From Ophiura sarsii (Eukaryota; Echinodermata; Ophiuroidea; Amphilepidida; Ophiuridae), in contig CM069441.1 of NCBI GenBank assembly GCA_035610835.1, forward strand, positions 83,837,761 to 83,901,760: a stretch of DNA of 64,000 nucleotides, given 5' to 3'. The translations under genes were made by a program, and so were the position numbers. Of the stretch, positions 22,701-36,053 are shown piece after piece. The notes below the pieces were generated by a model, which saw only the letters and a list, made by a program, of their open reading frames with translations, was not told the DNA's origin and did no database searches. Within the stretch, counting starts at the first letter, position 1; each line of letters starts with the position of its first letter.

Positions 22701-22828
22701 ACGAAATTTGAGGCCTGACTACTACTATAGCAAGAAAAGGCTGGATCCGATCAAACTTTCCTGGATAAAAACAAGAGAGGTAAGAAACTATTTCTATTAT
22801 TATTTATATAAATATATTAGTATGATTA

Positions 22829-23268
22829 GGGAGTGTTCATAAATACCTTGGTGGGGGTGGTTGGAAAAATGGAAGGGGACCAGGAAAAAAAAAATGTCCC
22901 TGAAAAGGGGTGGATCACACAAAAATTGGTACTCAATAGGGGGGGGGGATCACCAAAAAAATCCATTTGTAGGCGCTTCGAAGCCTTCGTGCACACAAAA
23001 AAAGGATCCAAGTGGTATGCAGCTTTGCGCACACAAAAAAGTGTTCAAGCAGAAGCAATTTGTACGTGCTACCAATAGTAACTCCTTGGTACTACATTCA
23101 CGGTCAACGTGCTACACGTTTGGTCAAATCTAATATTGTTCAATAATTTCGACATACGGGGGGGGGGGAGAAAAAAATTAACAGTGTTTGGGGGGATCAA
23201 GAAAAAAAAGATGTCCGAGGCTCAACATTTTCCAACCCCCCTCCACCAAAGTATTGATGAACACTCCC
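22829..23268. mobile_element. MITE with TTA target duplication (Harbinger-like)
   Basis: GGGAGTGTTCATAAATACCT at 22829 is inverted at 23249-23268 with about 40 bp of terminal similarity, and both ends are flanked by TTA. A 3-bp TWA duplication is characteristic of PIF/Harbinger elements. Interior G runs and AAAAAA runs carry no gene. A second copy of the left end lies at 50063. Confidence 0.65.
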
Positions 23269-23274
23269 TTATCC

Positions 23275-24180
23275 TATCCTGATTCTTGTAGATTTTTCTC
23301 AGAACATCAATACTTGACAATATAGAGTTCAGTTTAATGTTATAAATTGTATGATTTGACAAGACAAGACAAGACATCCTACTCTGTATTAAAACAAGAT
23401 ATTTAAAAAAAATTGGTCAACTTCCTCTGAATGAAATTAACAACAGAGGACAAAGGAAATTTGAAAAAGAAAATTTGAAAAAAAAGATTTAGACAGTGTA
23501 TGATGTATTTTAAAACCATATGTATATATTATCATTTTTTTTTTTTAAATACAGTTTTTGGTAAAGAATAATTGCACCAACATCAATGTTGTGGTAAAAA
23601 ATCATTCACTTTTTGGTCAAAAATTTAGAAAAATAAGAATGTTTTATAAGGTTATGAATATTAAATAAACATAAGTCTAAGGTTGATAAAATTAATATGA
23701 TCTGCATTACAGTTTGCTTGTAAATAACTAAATATCTAACATATTGAATCGACGAACATTAATATTTACATGAAATGAGCAGAAAAATATGAGATTTAAT
23801 ATAATAAAAGTGTTGATACCCTAACACTCTGCATGTCTTCAATGGGGGCTTTTAAGAACGACCCATACACTTACACAGTGAGTATTACAAATGGTAGGGT
23901 ATTCTAAAGAGCTACCCACAAACAATAGCCTTTATAATTTACATAACACATTAATCTCCCACTTACATCCAAATATTCTACTTTATAGCCACGATTGTTG
24001 ACTATTCACTATAAATTGAGTTAAGAACATTTCCATTACTAAACAGTTTATTTATAAATACACGTGTATATCGCATTTCACACATCCACTCACAGACACA
24101 GTTGTGGGGATGACTACTAAACCAATACAGTATACTTTCTAAATGGTCAGAAGTCAATAGTTACATGTATATCAAATAAG
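23275..24180. other. No gene seen
   Basis: AT-rich sequence with a GACAA microsatellite (about 23357-23377) and T/A runs. No coding or RNA feature could be supported. Confidence 0.45.
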
Positions 24181-24224
24181 GTGGGGCCGTTTCAAAAAAT
24201 CCTTAAAATCGTGATACGTGTGTC

Positions 24225-26260
24225 TATTTTAAATAGAAGTCGTCAAACAAACATAACATTTTTGGTGTCATATTATGACCAGTACGGGGCCCCAGACAGT
24301 AGCCCAAAGGGCCCAACTGATTTATTCAGCCGAAGAGGTACATGGATGAATCTTTTTGATTTGGAACTATCGCATGATAGGATATACAAAAGTACCAACG
24401 ACAGCAACTTTTGCCTGTACGGGGCCCCAGACAGTAGCCCCAAAGGGCCCCCAAATATGGTTTAAATCAACCGAAGAGGTATACATGGATGGATCTTTTT
24501 GATTTGGAACTATCGCACAGAAATTCCATCGACAGCAACTTTTGCCTGTACGGAACCCCAGACAGTAGCCCCAAAGAGTCCCACCCCAACTGATTGATTC
24601 AGACGAAGAAGTTCATCATGAATATTTTTGAATTGGCACTATTACATGTTAGGATATATAAAAATACCAATGACAGCAACTTTTGGCTGTATGGGACCCC
24701 AGACAGTAGCCCCAAGTCCCCAGCTGATTTATTCAGCCAAAGAAATACATGAACAAATCTATTTGAATAGGAAGTATAACATGATAGGATATACAAAAAC
24801 ACCAATGACAGCAACTTTTGCCTGTACAGGGCCCAGACAGTGGCCCCACATCCCCAACTGATTTATTCAGCCGAAGAGGTACATGGATGAATCTTTTTGG
24901 ATTGGAACTATTATATGAAAGGATATACAAAAATAGCAATGGCAGCAACTTTTGCCTGTGTGTGGCCCCAGACAGTAGCACCAAAGAGCCCCACATGCCC
25001 CAACTGATTTATTCAGCCAAAGAGGTACATGGATGAATCTTTTTGAATAGTAAATTACTAATAGTATAATTAGTATACATGTAAGGATACAAAAAATAAC
25101 ACTGACAGCAACTTTTGCTTGTATCGGGCTCCAGACAGTAGCCCGTCCCAAAGGGCCCCACATGCACCAACTTATTTGCATGTACAGACCCCACATGCCC
25201 CAATTCATTTATTCAGCCAAAGAGATACATGGATAAATATGTTAGAGATTTAAAAAACATATGTTAGGATATACAAAAATACCAATAACAGCAACTTTTT
25301 CCTGTATGGGGCCCCAGAAAGTAGCCCAAAAAGCCCATCATCCTGATTTATTCAGCCCAATAGATACGTGGATGAATCTTTGTAGGTTTGAACTATTACA
25401 TGATAGGCGGGCTCCAGACGGTATAGCCCCAAAGGATGCACATGCCCCCACTGATATATTCAGCAAAAGAAGTTTTGATTTAGAATAGGACAGGCCCCAT
25501 ACAAATATATCAACAACAGCGCCTTTTACGTATGAGGCCCGGAACAGTAGCCCTGAAAGGCCCCGACTAATTTGTTCAGCCTAAGTGGCACATGGATTAA
25601 TCTTTTTGTATTGGAACTATTGCAGGTTACGATATACAAAAATACATATGGCAGCAGCTTTGTTATTAGTTTTTTGGCAACATACTATAATCATTTCATA
25701 CAAAAATACACGTTAACACAAAATTATAATTATGAAGACAATAAAATGTGACGCGTTAACAAGAGACAATAAAATAAATACAGACATGGGAGAGAGAGAG
25801 AGATATTTACAACATTATGCAAACAAAATAAAAATGTGCAACTATTGGAAGTAGGGCTGCTTCATAAAATAAATCCTTTCCATTTATTTTCAAAATATAG
25901 CAACATTCACCTGTACAGGGCCCCATACAAGAGCCACAATAAAGGCCCAAATCCCCAACTAATTTATTCAGCAGAAAAAGTACATGGATTAAGCATTTTG
26001 CATTGGAACTATAACACGATAGGATACATAATTACCAGTGACAGCAACATTTGGCTGTATGGGGCTTTAGCCCAAAGGGCCCCACACGGACACCCATGGT
26101 TTATTCAGCCAAAAGGGTACATGAATTGATTGCATATTAAGGTACCTCAAAATACCAATGGCAGAAGATGTTGCCAGTACGGGCCCCCACAAATAGTTGC
26201 CCTAAAGTGCCCACATCCCTTGTTGTATTCAACCAAGGAGATACATGGATCTTTTGAATC
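24225..26260. repeat. Degenerate 135-bp tandem array (about 15 units)
   Basis: Each unit contains GATTTATTCAGCC, AGGTACATGGATGAATCTTT, TAGGATATACAAAAATACCA, GACAGCAACTTTTGCCTGTA and GGCCCCAGACAGTAGCCC. The GACAGTAGC landmarks fall at about 24295, 24430, 24561, 24702, 24835, 24971 and 25133. Later units are more degraded, and 25640-25860 lacks the motif. The many short frames through the array encode related peptides but carry no consistent start or stop. Confidence 0.75.
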
Positions 26261-27180
26261 TTTATGCATAAGATCTAATAGGGCCTACACATGAAAGGAG
26301 TCAGTTATTATTGCCTTTGAACTATCACATTGTTAAGGTATGTACACAATACTTTTAAATGATTTCAACTTGTTCTGTACAAAGGCTTCCTATAACTGTT
26401 TTATTCAGCGGAGGTACACTTCGGATTTATGAAAGAAGGAATGCCAGCAAACAACATTATAATTTATACTGATATTTGTACTTACAGACTCAGCTTTGTT
26501 TCTTAATACCACACAGATCTTAAACATTATCCTAAAAGCATTGTTCAGGATTTTTAAAATTTTACTTACAGAAATATGAAACATATACCATTTTAAATAT
26601 AATAAACATGAGTTTGGTTGACCACCCCCCCCCCCCCCCCCCCTAAACAGTGGCACAAGCAAGATTAATGAACAAATTCTGTACATTTATCCTACGATTT
26701 GATGAGCCTAATGAAAGATCAAAATAGAAGATGGAATCTTTATTTATTGTTTTACTGAGTTTTCTTTCTCAGCTACAAAATGCAAGTATATTTTAAAACT
26801 GCTTCATTAATTATTTCAGCGATCAGTTGATACAATAGTTATATCCGGACTGTAATGGGTCATACGGTGCTTTGGGCTAATCTTGTACGTAACAAGGTTT
26901 TGCACACCCTACCCTCCTAATGTGTAATGATGCAAGATGACTCATCCACATACCTATTTGACTGGATAAACCAGTTAAGGGAACAAACATGGGGCTCTTT
27001 GAGGCTATTATTGTCTGGGCCCTAAATACAAACATAACACTAGAGATAAATTGTGATCATAGATCACGGATATTAGTCGAGGGCGTGTTGACCTTTGACC
27101 TGCTGATGACAGTATGCTCTTATTTGAATGGAACCTTGAGACCATTTTTGCCAATCATCAAGCATTTCCTCTCAGACAAG
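26260..27180. other. No gene seen; 19-nt C run at 26625-26643
   Basis: AT-rich intergenic sequence containing a C run that makes a glycine-rich minus-strand artefact. No gene could be supported. Confidence 0.45.
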
Positions 27181-27189
27181 TAGCATTTT

Positions 27190-27720
27190 GAGTGAATGGA
27201 GTGAAAATTTACATTTTGACCCCTAGTGACCTTTTAATGTCTTAACTTTTATGCCTGTAAAGTTCAATGACCCCTAGTGACCCCATATGACATGTGAATT
27301 TTAAAAGCAGGAGACCCTGTATGCACATGGTCATAAGGAATCATTTGACTAATTGTGGCGATCGTAACATGTAAACTGTAGGAGGAGTAGCGTTTTTAAG
27401 GATATTCACATTTTGACCTCTAGTGACCCCTTGTTGACCTTTGACCTAATTCAAATGATTGACTTATTTGCTTGGCTCATCAAACCAAACAAGATGTCAA
27501 AGTTTGGTCCAAATCGGACAATGTCTTAACTTTTATGCCTGTTAAGTTCAATGACCCCTAGTGACCCCATATGACATGTGAATTTTAATAGCAGGAGACC
27601 CTATATGCACATGGTCATAAGGAATCATTTGACCAAGTATGGTGATTGTAACATGTAAACTGTACGAGAAGTAAAAAGGTCACTAGGGGTCAAAATGTAC
27701 ATTTTCACTTGTTTCAACCG
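27190..27720. repeat. 290-bp tandem duplication with TGACCCCTAGTGACC motifs
   Basis: The block from GTCTTAACTTTTATGCCTGT through ACATGTAAACTGTA (about 27237-27380) recurs from about 27524 to 27665. CCCTAGTGACC motifs occur throughout in both orientations and link this block to the satellite that starts at 28055. Confidence 0.65.
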
Positions 27721-27982
27721 CGAAACCCGAGAATCGCTCTAGGTAGGAGAGGACGTCACTAAATAGTTCTGGAGCAAAACCCGGGATACCTTTCACAACT
27801 CATCATGAATAAAATAATACGCATTTGTGTTCGACGATATCTCGGTTAATAATACGAGTTGAGACTTGAAAATAGCACCAAATAAAAGCTGAGAATTTCG
27901 TCTATCACCTCATGAGAATAAAATTTGATGTCGATTTTTGTCTTATACAACCCAAAATACGAACTACGGTACATGCTCTTCC

Positions 27983-28025
27983 GCTGGTGCAGTTGGTAGA
28001 GTGTCAAACTATGGCACGCCCCAGC
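27983..28025 (+). pseudogene. tRNA 5'-half-like fragment
   Basis: CTGGTGCAGTTGGTAGAGTG resembles a tRNA D arm with A box. No matching T arm or B box follows, so at most this is a truncated tRNA-derived fragment. Confidence 0.25.
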
Positions 28026-28054
28026 GGAAAAACCATGTCGAGATTTCTCACTCA

Positions 28055-28335
28055 GGGTAAAATTTAAGACTTGCTCCGATTTTGACCGGTCATAGCTCAT
28101 TTTGTAGGCATTGATCAGACAGGAAAAAAAGTCAATCATTTTTGTGGGGTCAAAGGTCAAGAAAAGGTCACTAGGGGTCCAAATGTAGTAAAAATGTACA
28201 TTTCGACCCCTAGTGACCTTTTTTTGACCTTTGACTCCAAAGAAATGATTGACTTTTTTCCTTGCCTCATCAATGCCTACAAAATGAGCCATGATTGGTC
28301 AAAATCGGAGCAAGTCTTACATTTTACCCTGTATA
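28055..28335. repeat. Isolated monomer of the palindromic satellite
   Basis: A full hairpin unit, as in the array at 29005-32750, separated from it by about 670 bp. Both arms contain GGGTCAAAGGTCA or a close variant and CACTAGGGGTC. Confidence 0.8.
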
Positions 28336-28552
28336 ACTTTTTTTTTAAATCGAATAATTATTAAGGGAAGTGTCAACCCTATTATTTTGATGATCAACTT
28401 TTGCTTCTAAGTTTGAGAATATTGAATAAAAGTACATAAAAGTATACATTTATAGAAAGGAAATTTGATAAGGAATCCGATGGTGATATCAATGTGATAC
28501 CAAATAAACTAATTTTTTAGAAATGAACCCAAAAGCGATTGTTTTACCCCAC

Positions 28553-28880
28553 ATTTTTCAGACAGCATAACTATAAAATAAAAAATGGTAATTTGTTCTA
28601 ATATACATTTTTGTAAACAAGACAATTTTCTCTAGGAGGCAATTTTTTCTTTTTCCAAAATAAGGCTTAGTTTTGGAAATATTGCTAGAAACATCGGAAA
28701 AGTGTAAAAGTCATGTTTCTTTTGCATATATTTCGCTAGAAATGGATGCATATCTCGAGTTTAAAATCTATAATCGAAAAAATAAAAATTTGCCTCCTAG
28801 CGCTAAAAGTCCTCTACACAATGGTAGTAAAAGCTTACCTGATAGTTTGATATTTTTTTAGTTATGCTGTCTGAAAAATC
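28553..28880. mobile_element. Inverted-repeat element between satellite blocks
   Basis: TTCAGACAGCATAACTA near 28557 is mirrored by TAGTTATGCTGTCTGAA near 28860. CTAGGAGGCAA (28633) is mirrored by TTGCCTCCTAG (28790). The arms are imperfect and AT-rich. It may be the insertion that split the satellite block. Confidence 0.5.
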
Positions 28881-29004
28881 GTAAAATTCCTTCAAATTTG
28901 AACTTCTAGAAAACAGCGATTTAGTAATAATATTGACATTTTCCACCATTTAAAGCTAAATGTTCTCGGAATACACGTGCGTGTGACCCGAAAGCCGAGT
29001 ATAC

Positions 29005-32000
29005 TATTATGAACAAGAAAAAAGTCAATCATTTTTATGGGGTCAAAGGTCAAGAAAAGGTCACTAGGGGTCCTAATGTAGTAAAAATGTACATTTCGAC
29101 CCCTAGTGACCTTTTTTTGACCTTTGACCCCAAAGAAATGATTGACTTTTTTGCTTGCCTTATCAATGCCTACAAAATGAGCCATGATCGGTCAAAATCG
29201 AAGCAAGTCTTACATTTTACCCTGTATAACTTTTTTTTTAAATCGAATAATTATTTAGACCGATTTTTAAAAAAGGTTATACAGAGTAAAATTTAAGACT
29301 TGCTCCGATTTTGACCTGTCATAGCTCATTTTGTAGGTAATGATGAGACAAGAAAAAAAGTCAATCATTTTTATGGGGTCAAAGGTCAAGAAAAGGTCAC
29401 TAGGGGTCCTAATGTAGTAAAAATGTACATTTCGACCCCTAGTGACCTTTTTTTTACCTTTGACCCCAAAGAAATTATTGACTTTTTTGCTTGCCTTATC
29501 AATGCCTACAAAATGAGCCATGATCGGTCAAAATCGGAGCAAGTCTTACATTTTACCTTGTATAACTTTTTTTTTAAATCGAATAATTATTAAGACAGAT
29601 TTTTTAAAAAGGTTATACAGGGTAAAATTTAAGACTTGCTCCGATTTTGACCTGTCATGGCTCATTTTGTAGGTATTGATGAGACAAGAAAAAAAGTCAA
29701 GCATTGTTATGGGGTCAAAGGTCAAGAAAAGGTCACTAGGGGTCCTAATGTAGTAAAAATGTACATTTCGACCCCTAGTGACCTTTTTTTGACCTTTGAC
29801 CCCAAAGAAATGATTGACTTTTTGCTTGCCTCATCAATGCCTACAAAATGAGCCATGATTGGTCAAAATCGGAGCAAGTCTTACATTTTACCCTGTATAA
29901 CTTTTTTTTTAAATCGAATAATTATTAAGACCGATTTTTAAAAAAGGTTATACAGGGTAAAATTTAAGACTTGCTCCGATTTTGACCGGTCATGGCTCAT
30001 TTTGTAGGTATTGATGAGACAAGAAAAAAAGTCAAACATTTTTATGGGGTCAAAGGTCAAGAAAAGGTCACTAGGGGTCCTAATGTAGTAAAAATGTACA
30101 TTTCGACCCCTAGTGACTTTTTTTGACCTTTGACCCCAAAGAAATTATTGACTTTTTTGCTTGCCTTATCAATGCCTACAAAATGAGCCATGATCGGTCA
30201 AAATCGGAGCAAGTCTTACATTTTACCCTGTATAACTTTTTTTTTAAATCGAATAATTATTAAGACCGATTTTTAAAAAAGGTTATACAGGGTAAAATTT
30301 TAGACTTGCTCCGATTTTGACCTGTCATAGCTCATTTTGTAGTCATTGATGAGACAAGAAAAAAAGTCAATCATTTTTTTGGGGTCAAAGGTCAAAAAAA
30401 GGTCACTAGGGGTCCTAATGTAGTAAAAATGTACATTTCGACCCCCTAGTGACCTTTTTTTTTACCTTTGACCCCAAAGAAATGATTGACTTTTTTGCTT
30501 GCCTCATCAATGCCTACAAAATGAGCCATGATCGGTCAAAATCGGAGCAAGTCTTACATTTTACCCTGTATAACTTTTTTTTTAAATCGAATAATTATTA
30601 AGACATAGATTTTTTTTAAACGTTATACAGGGTAAAATTTAAGACTTGCTCCGATTTTGACCTGTCATGGCTCATTTTGTAGTCATTGATGAGACAAGAA
30701 AAAAGTCAATCATTTTTTTGGGGTCAAAGGTCAAGAAAAGGTCACTAGGGGTCCTAATGTAGTAAAAATGTACATTTCGACCCCTAGTGACCTTTTTTCG
30801 ACCTTTGACCCCAAAGAAATGATTGACTTTTTTGCTTGCCTCATCAATGCCTACAAAATGAGCCATGATTGGTCAAAATCGGAGCAAGGCTTACATTTTA
30901 CCCTGTATAACTTTTTTTTTAAATCGAATAATTATTAAGACCGATTTTTAAAAAAGGTTATACAGGGTAAAATTTAAGACTTGCTCCGATTTTGACCGGT
31001 CATGGCTCATTTTGTAGGTATTGATGAGACAAGAAAAAAAGTCAAACATTTTTATGGGGTCAAAGGTCAAGAAAAGGTCACTAGGGGTCCTAATGTAGTA
31101 AAAATGTACATTTCGACCCCTAGTGACTTTTTTTGACCTTTGACCCCAAAGAAATTATTGACTTTTTTGCTTGCCTTATCAATGCCTACAAAATGAGCCA
31201 TGATCGGTCAAAATCGGAGCAAGTCTTACATTTTACCGTGTATAACTTTTTTTTTAAATCGAATAATTATTAAGACCGATTTTTAAAAAAGGTTATACAG
31301 GGTAAAATTTAAGACTTGCTCCGATTTTGACCTGTCATAGCTCATTTTGTAGTCATTGATGAGACAAGAAAAAAAGTCAATCATTTTTTGGGGGTCAAAG
31401 GTCAAAAAAAGGTCACTAGGGGTCCTAATGTAGTAAAAATGTACATTTCGACCCCCTAGTGACCTTTTTTTTTACCTTTGACCCCAAAGAAATGATTGAC
31501 TTTTTTGCTTGCCTCATCAATGCCTACAAAATGAGCCATGATCGGTCAAAATCGGAGCAAGTCTTACATTTTACCCTGTATAACTTTTTTTTAAATCGAA
31601 TAATTATTAAGACATAGATTTTTTTAAAAGGTTATACAGGGTAAAATGTAAGACTTGCTCCGATTTTGACCTGTCATGGCTCATTTTGTAGGTATTGATG
31701 AGACAAGAAAAAAGTCAAGAATTTTTATAGGGTCAAAGGTCAAGAAAAGGTCACTAGGGGTCCTAATGTAGTAAAAATGTACATTTCGACCCCTAGTGAC
31801 CTTTTTTTGACCTTTGACCCCAAAGAAATGATTGACTTTTTTGCTTGCCTCATCAATGCCTACAAAATGAGCCATGATCGGTCAAAATCGGAGCAAGTCT
31901 TACATTTTACCCTGTATAACTTTTTTTTTAAATCGAATAATTATTAAGACAGATTTTTTGTAAAGGTTATACAGGGTAAAATTTAAGACTTGCTCCGATT

Positions 32001-32750
32001 TTGACTGGTTATGGCTCATTTTGTAGGCATTAATGAGACAAGAAAAAAAGTCAATCATTTGTTGGGGGTCAAAGGTCAAGAAAAGGTCACTAGGGGTCCT
32101 AATGTAGTAAAAATGTACATTTCGACCCCTAGTGACCTTTTTTGACCTTTGACCCCAAAGAAATGATTGACTTTTTTGCTTGCCTCATCAATGCCTACAA
32201 AATGAGCCATGATTGGTCAAAATCGGAGCAAGTCTTACATTTTACCCTGTATAACTTTGTTTTTAAATCGAATACCGGTAATTATTAAGACAGATTTTTT
32301 AAAAAGGTTTATACAGGGTAAATTTTAAGACTTGCTCCGATTTTGACCCGTCATGCCTCATTTTGTAGGCATTGATGAGACAAGAAAAAAAGTCAATAAT
32401 TCTTTTGGGGTCAAAAGTCAAGAAAAGGTCACTAGGGGTCCTAATGTAGTAAAAATGTACATTTTGACCCCTAGTGACCTTTTTTTGACCTTTGACCCCA
32501 AAGAAATGATTGACTTTTTTGCTTGTCTTATCAATGCCTACAAAATGAGCCATGAACGGTCAAAATCGGAGCAAGTCTTACATTTTACCCTTTATAACTT
32601 TTTTTTAAAATCGAATAATTATTAAGACATAGATTTTTTTTAAAGGTTATACAGGGTAAAATTTAAGACTTGCTCCGATTTTGACTGGTTATGGCTCATT
32701 TTGTAGGCATTGATGAGACAAGAAAAAAGTCAATCATTTTTTGGAGGTCC
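29005..32750. repeat. 336-bp satellite array; each monomer is a long palindrome
   Basis: GGTTATACAGGGTAAAATTT recurs at 29275, 29611, 29946, 30281, 30621, 30956, 31291, 31630, 31965, 32296 and 32645, a period of about 336 bp. Within each monomer about 133 bp is followed by a 25-bp loop (around AATGTAGTAAAAATGTACAT) and then the reverse complement of the first 133 bp at roughly 90% identity. An AT-rich linker of about 45 bp separates units. Each arm contains GGGTCAAAGGTCA and AGGTCACTAGGGGTC. The first unit lacks its outer left part and the last is cut near 32750. Confidence 0.9.
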
Positions 32751-32759
32751 CTGATTGAG

Positions 32760-35340
32760 AGTTTGTACAACTGTAACACTAGTTAATGAGTCCAATCAAT
32801 TGAATCAAATATTGTGAAATGGATTGAAATGGGTTATAAGACCTAAATCAACAAATTGCAGAGAAATGGTGTGAATAGAAATTTGAAATTGATGTTTGTC
32901 TTTTCAAAAATATATTTTTGTTGCCCAAAATATCTGCCAAAATTCTGAGAAAAAAACCAGTCCCCTTATTTATTATACTATAATTCCAAATCAGCTTAAC
33001 TGATACCGTAAATGACAAGCACTCTGTTCAGGCCTTTGAAATGTAGGTTGGTCTACATGTACTTGGTGATATGCATGATCAGGGTAGCCAAATAGTGTAA
33101 ACAGTGCAAACAGCTCTATTTTTGACATTTTTTTCACCGATACTCTTGGTATTTATAATTTATTATCATGAAATATCACAAAAATAATGCATCATTAAGA
33201 CAGTCAATACAAGCCTAATTAATTACCTTATTTAGCCTAAATTCAATTAGTCCTTGCACCGTGAGCTCAATGTCCTACCACAACACAATACCCATTGTTG
33301 AGACAAGACAGGTTTTCCGTGCGTGGAGAATCATGAGAATGGAGATAAACTTGGACGATTGCGCAATCACTGTCCGTGACGTATTTGCACTTAGTCACTG
33401 TAAGATTCTATGAGATTTGGGTGAGTTAGGGTAATAGTGAGGGTTTCTTAACCCTAGCTGTCCATCAACATGGCTTGTCGTAATGTCACAATAAAAGTCA
33501 ATAGGCCTAGGCCTACCTCATCAAACATAAAAAATTGAAAGGTAAGATTTATTATTCAATATTAATGGCCTGATTGTGTTCAACAAAAGGTCAACCACTG
33601 AACCACCACGGTCTTTTAGTTTTACTCTTTCACGCAATACATATCAAACTTTTTGAAAAAAATACACATCGACAAGCAGTCAAATTCGAATGAATGGCAC
33701 GCAGTCTTGCAGATGTCGCATTAAAACAACTAGTTCTACACGAGGGCTGAGTAAGAATGGTTTGAAATTGTCGGCAATCTTTTCATCAATCAGTTGTTTT
33801 GATAAAAAAAAATCACTTCAATTTGTCGGCTTGATTGCCTAATAATGACTCATGTACTTTGATTTGTCAATGAGCATTCAAAAGGTCCCCAAATTTATTA
33901 TAGGGCCCATGTAGCCTTGTAGGTTCTACACAAAAATAAGTTTGTTCATGTAGCGTAGTGTTGTCGTTATGCGATTGTATCGGAAAAAAGACTTCACCAA
34001 AATGCTCCTCACTCAGTCTATTATGTCACACCCTATGATTATCAGGTATGTGCATCCTAACAAATTTCAGGCGTTTACCAATTTATGGTAATCAAAGTCG
34101 CCAATAAAAAACAACATTATTTTATCAAAACAGGATGTTTCTTAGCATTTTTTTTCTTCTGATTGAAGTATTAATCTTTTTTCTTCTTTCCTTCACCTTT
34201 ATTTTGCTCACAGGTATCAGGAACTGACGGTGGCAGATAGATGACAATTGAACTCCTTGTCAACGCAAGCTTGTAGAGAAAATCTTAAGGATGATAGTCG
34301 GAAACCGGAGCCTCAGATTGACGATTTAAAATGAAGATTTTGATTCTTGATTGAAAATTCAAAGACTGATAAGAAATACAACTTTTTCCTGATATTTTCT
34401 TAATTAAGTTGCAAAAGTCAATAAATATTGCAATTTTGACTCATGGAAAAATACCACTCGTACGAGAGGGATTAATAATGATGACATTCTTTAATGCCCG
34501 ATCAAAATGTCACACGTGACATAGGTGCAACAAATGTGCATGAAATGTTTTTACTACAAAATGTTCTCTTGCAATTTACAAAGATTTTAAAAATTGGCAC
34601 ATTGAATGCTTTTAGTCTGTATGGACACACACTCAATTAAAATGCTAAGGTCAAGCTTAAAAGCCTAATCATGAATTGACAACTAAATAGATGCAACTAT
34701 AGAAGAAAAGTCATTCTGAGAAGAAAAAAATCTTTATTTTATACTTAGTTCTGTGTAAAACATGAAATGGAATATAAATAGGATTTTTAAATGACCCATT
34801 TTAGTTTAGAATAAAGATACTGAGGATCGTCTCAAAATGATCAAGTTTAAAAAGTCAATTTTAAATTTGTACTCGATATTTAAAAAAAAAAGCTTGCCGA
34901 TAGAAATGTAAAATATCAGAACGATTGAAAAAAGAAAGAGTTTAGAATAAACAATAACAAAAAACAACGGCCACACAGCAGGCATTAAAGAACTTCACCC
35001 AATGATGGTCAAAACAAAAAACTTTGCCCACCGAGGGCGAGACAGAATCAATACAATAAAAAGAGGACATAAAAAAAATAGAAATAAAAAAAATCAAAAA
35101 TTCAGAAATTAAAAAACACACCACCTGACCACCTCTTCCTACCACCACCACATCCTTTGAATTCTAATGGGGTGTCCTTATGTGTTTCGTGCTGTTAATC
35201 CGCATGTCTTGGAAGCCACTTTGTATTGGGCGTTTTCAGATGTCATCACAACAAAAGCTGCTCTAGACCTGATGACCATCATTTACCTGATTGCATCAGG
35301 GCTTCAGGGCTTAAACTGAATTAGAGGCACAGTGAATCAT
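32760..35340. other. No gene seen
   Basis: AT-rich intergenic sequence. TTTTGCTCACAG at about 34203-34214 could be a splice acceptor but the following frame stops at once. The AAAA-rich 34900-35110 block is low complexity. No gene could be supported. Confidence 0.45.
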
Positions 35341-35345
35341 GGAAT

Positions 35346-35892
35346 TGCAGGGTCAGAAGTTTTTCATAGGTTGCGAGAATCCATAAATTCTTGCAAAAGA
35401 TTTTCCGAGAATCCATAGCTTTTTGAAATGGATTTTCCGAGCTCAATTTAAATAGTGTGTCAGACTTATTATCTACAAAAATAAATTTGCATCATCAGAT
35501 CTGTAACAGAGCAGGATAAAAAAAAAATAGAATGGATTTCAATACTGGCCGTGTAATTTGAGCAAAAAATCCTGCATGGTTGGCTGCCTAATTACACTCT
35601 ATCCCACTTGATTATCTCAATTTCCCAAATTCATATTCACATACAACCTTGTGGCTAAAGTGCATGATGAAAAATCATTGGATACAATTTTGAAGAAAAA
35701 CAAACAAACAAAGTTCCCGGACAGAGTTAGCAGTTCAAGGAGAATCTGGGAATCCATTCTTGCAAAGATAACTACTGGGGAACTTACAAGATTATTGTTC
35801 CTTCTTGTAGATAGCCTGTCTTGCACACTTAGTGAATGGAGGAGAATCCATTGATTCTGAAATCCTTTCACAAACTTCTGACCCTGACAACA
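35346..35892. mobile_element. Possible short-TIR element
   Basis: CAGGGTCAGAAGTTT near 35350 is mirrored by AACTTCTGACCCTG near 35870-35886. Only about 20 bp of each end matches, and no target duplication was confirmed. Confidence 0.3.
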
Positions 35893-36053
35893 AAAAATAT
35901 ACATGCTGAACCATATTTTCCCCTTTTATTATTACAACATTTTTCATCAGATTCTCACCTTTTTAAATTGAGTGATTGTTGATTTTAATCTTGAGGGATA
36001 CTGATATGTATGTAAAGAATTTGATCATGTTTTCAAAATGTGTCCTTTTTTAA

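Noticed and set aside
29660..29720. TTGATGAGAC...GAAAAAAAGTC resembling a hammerhead ribozyme core in the satellite
   Set aside because: The first core base is wrong, and no GAAA follows the putative stem II. The helices do not close.
27846..32625. Recurrent 60-148 codon frames beginning MAHFVGID on both strands
   Set aside because: They sit in the palindromic satellite. The same peptide appears on both strands because each monomer is an inverted repeat, and the frames end at random within the array.
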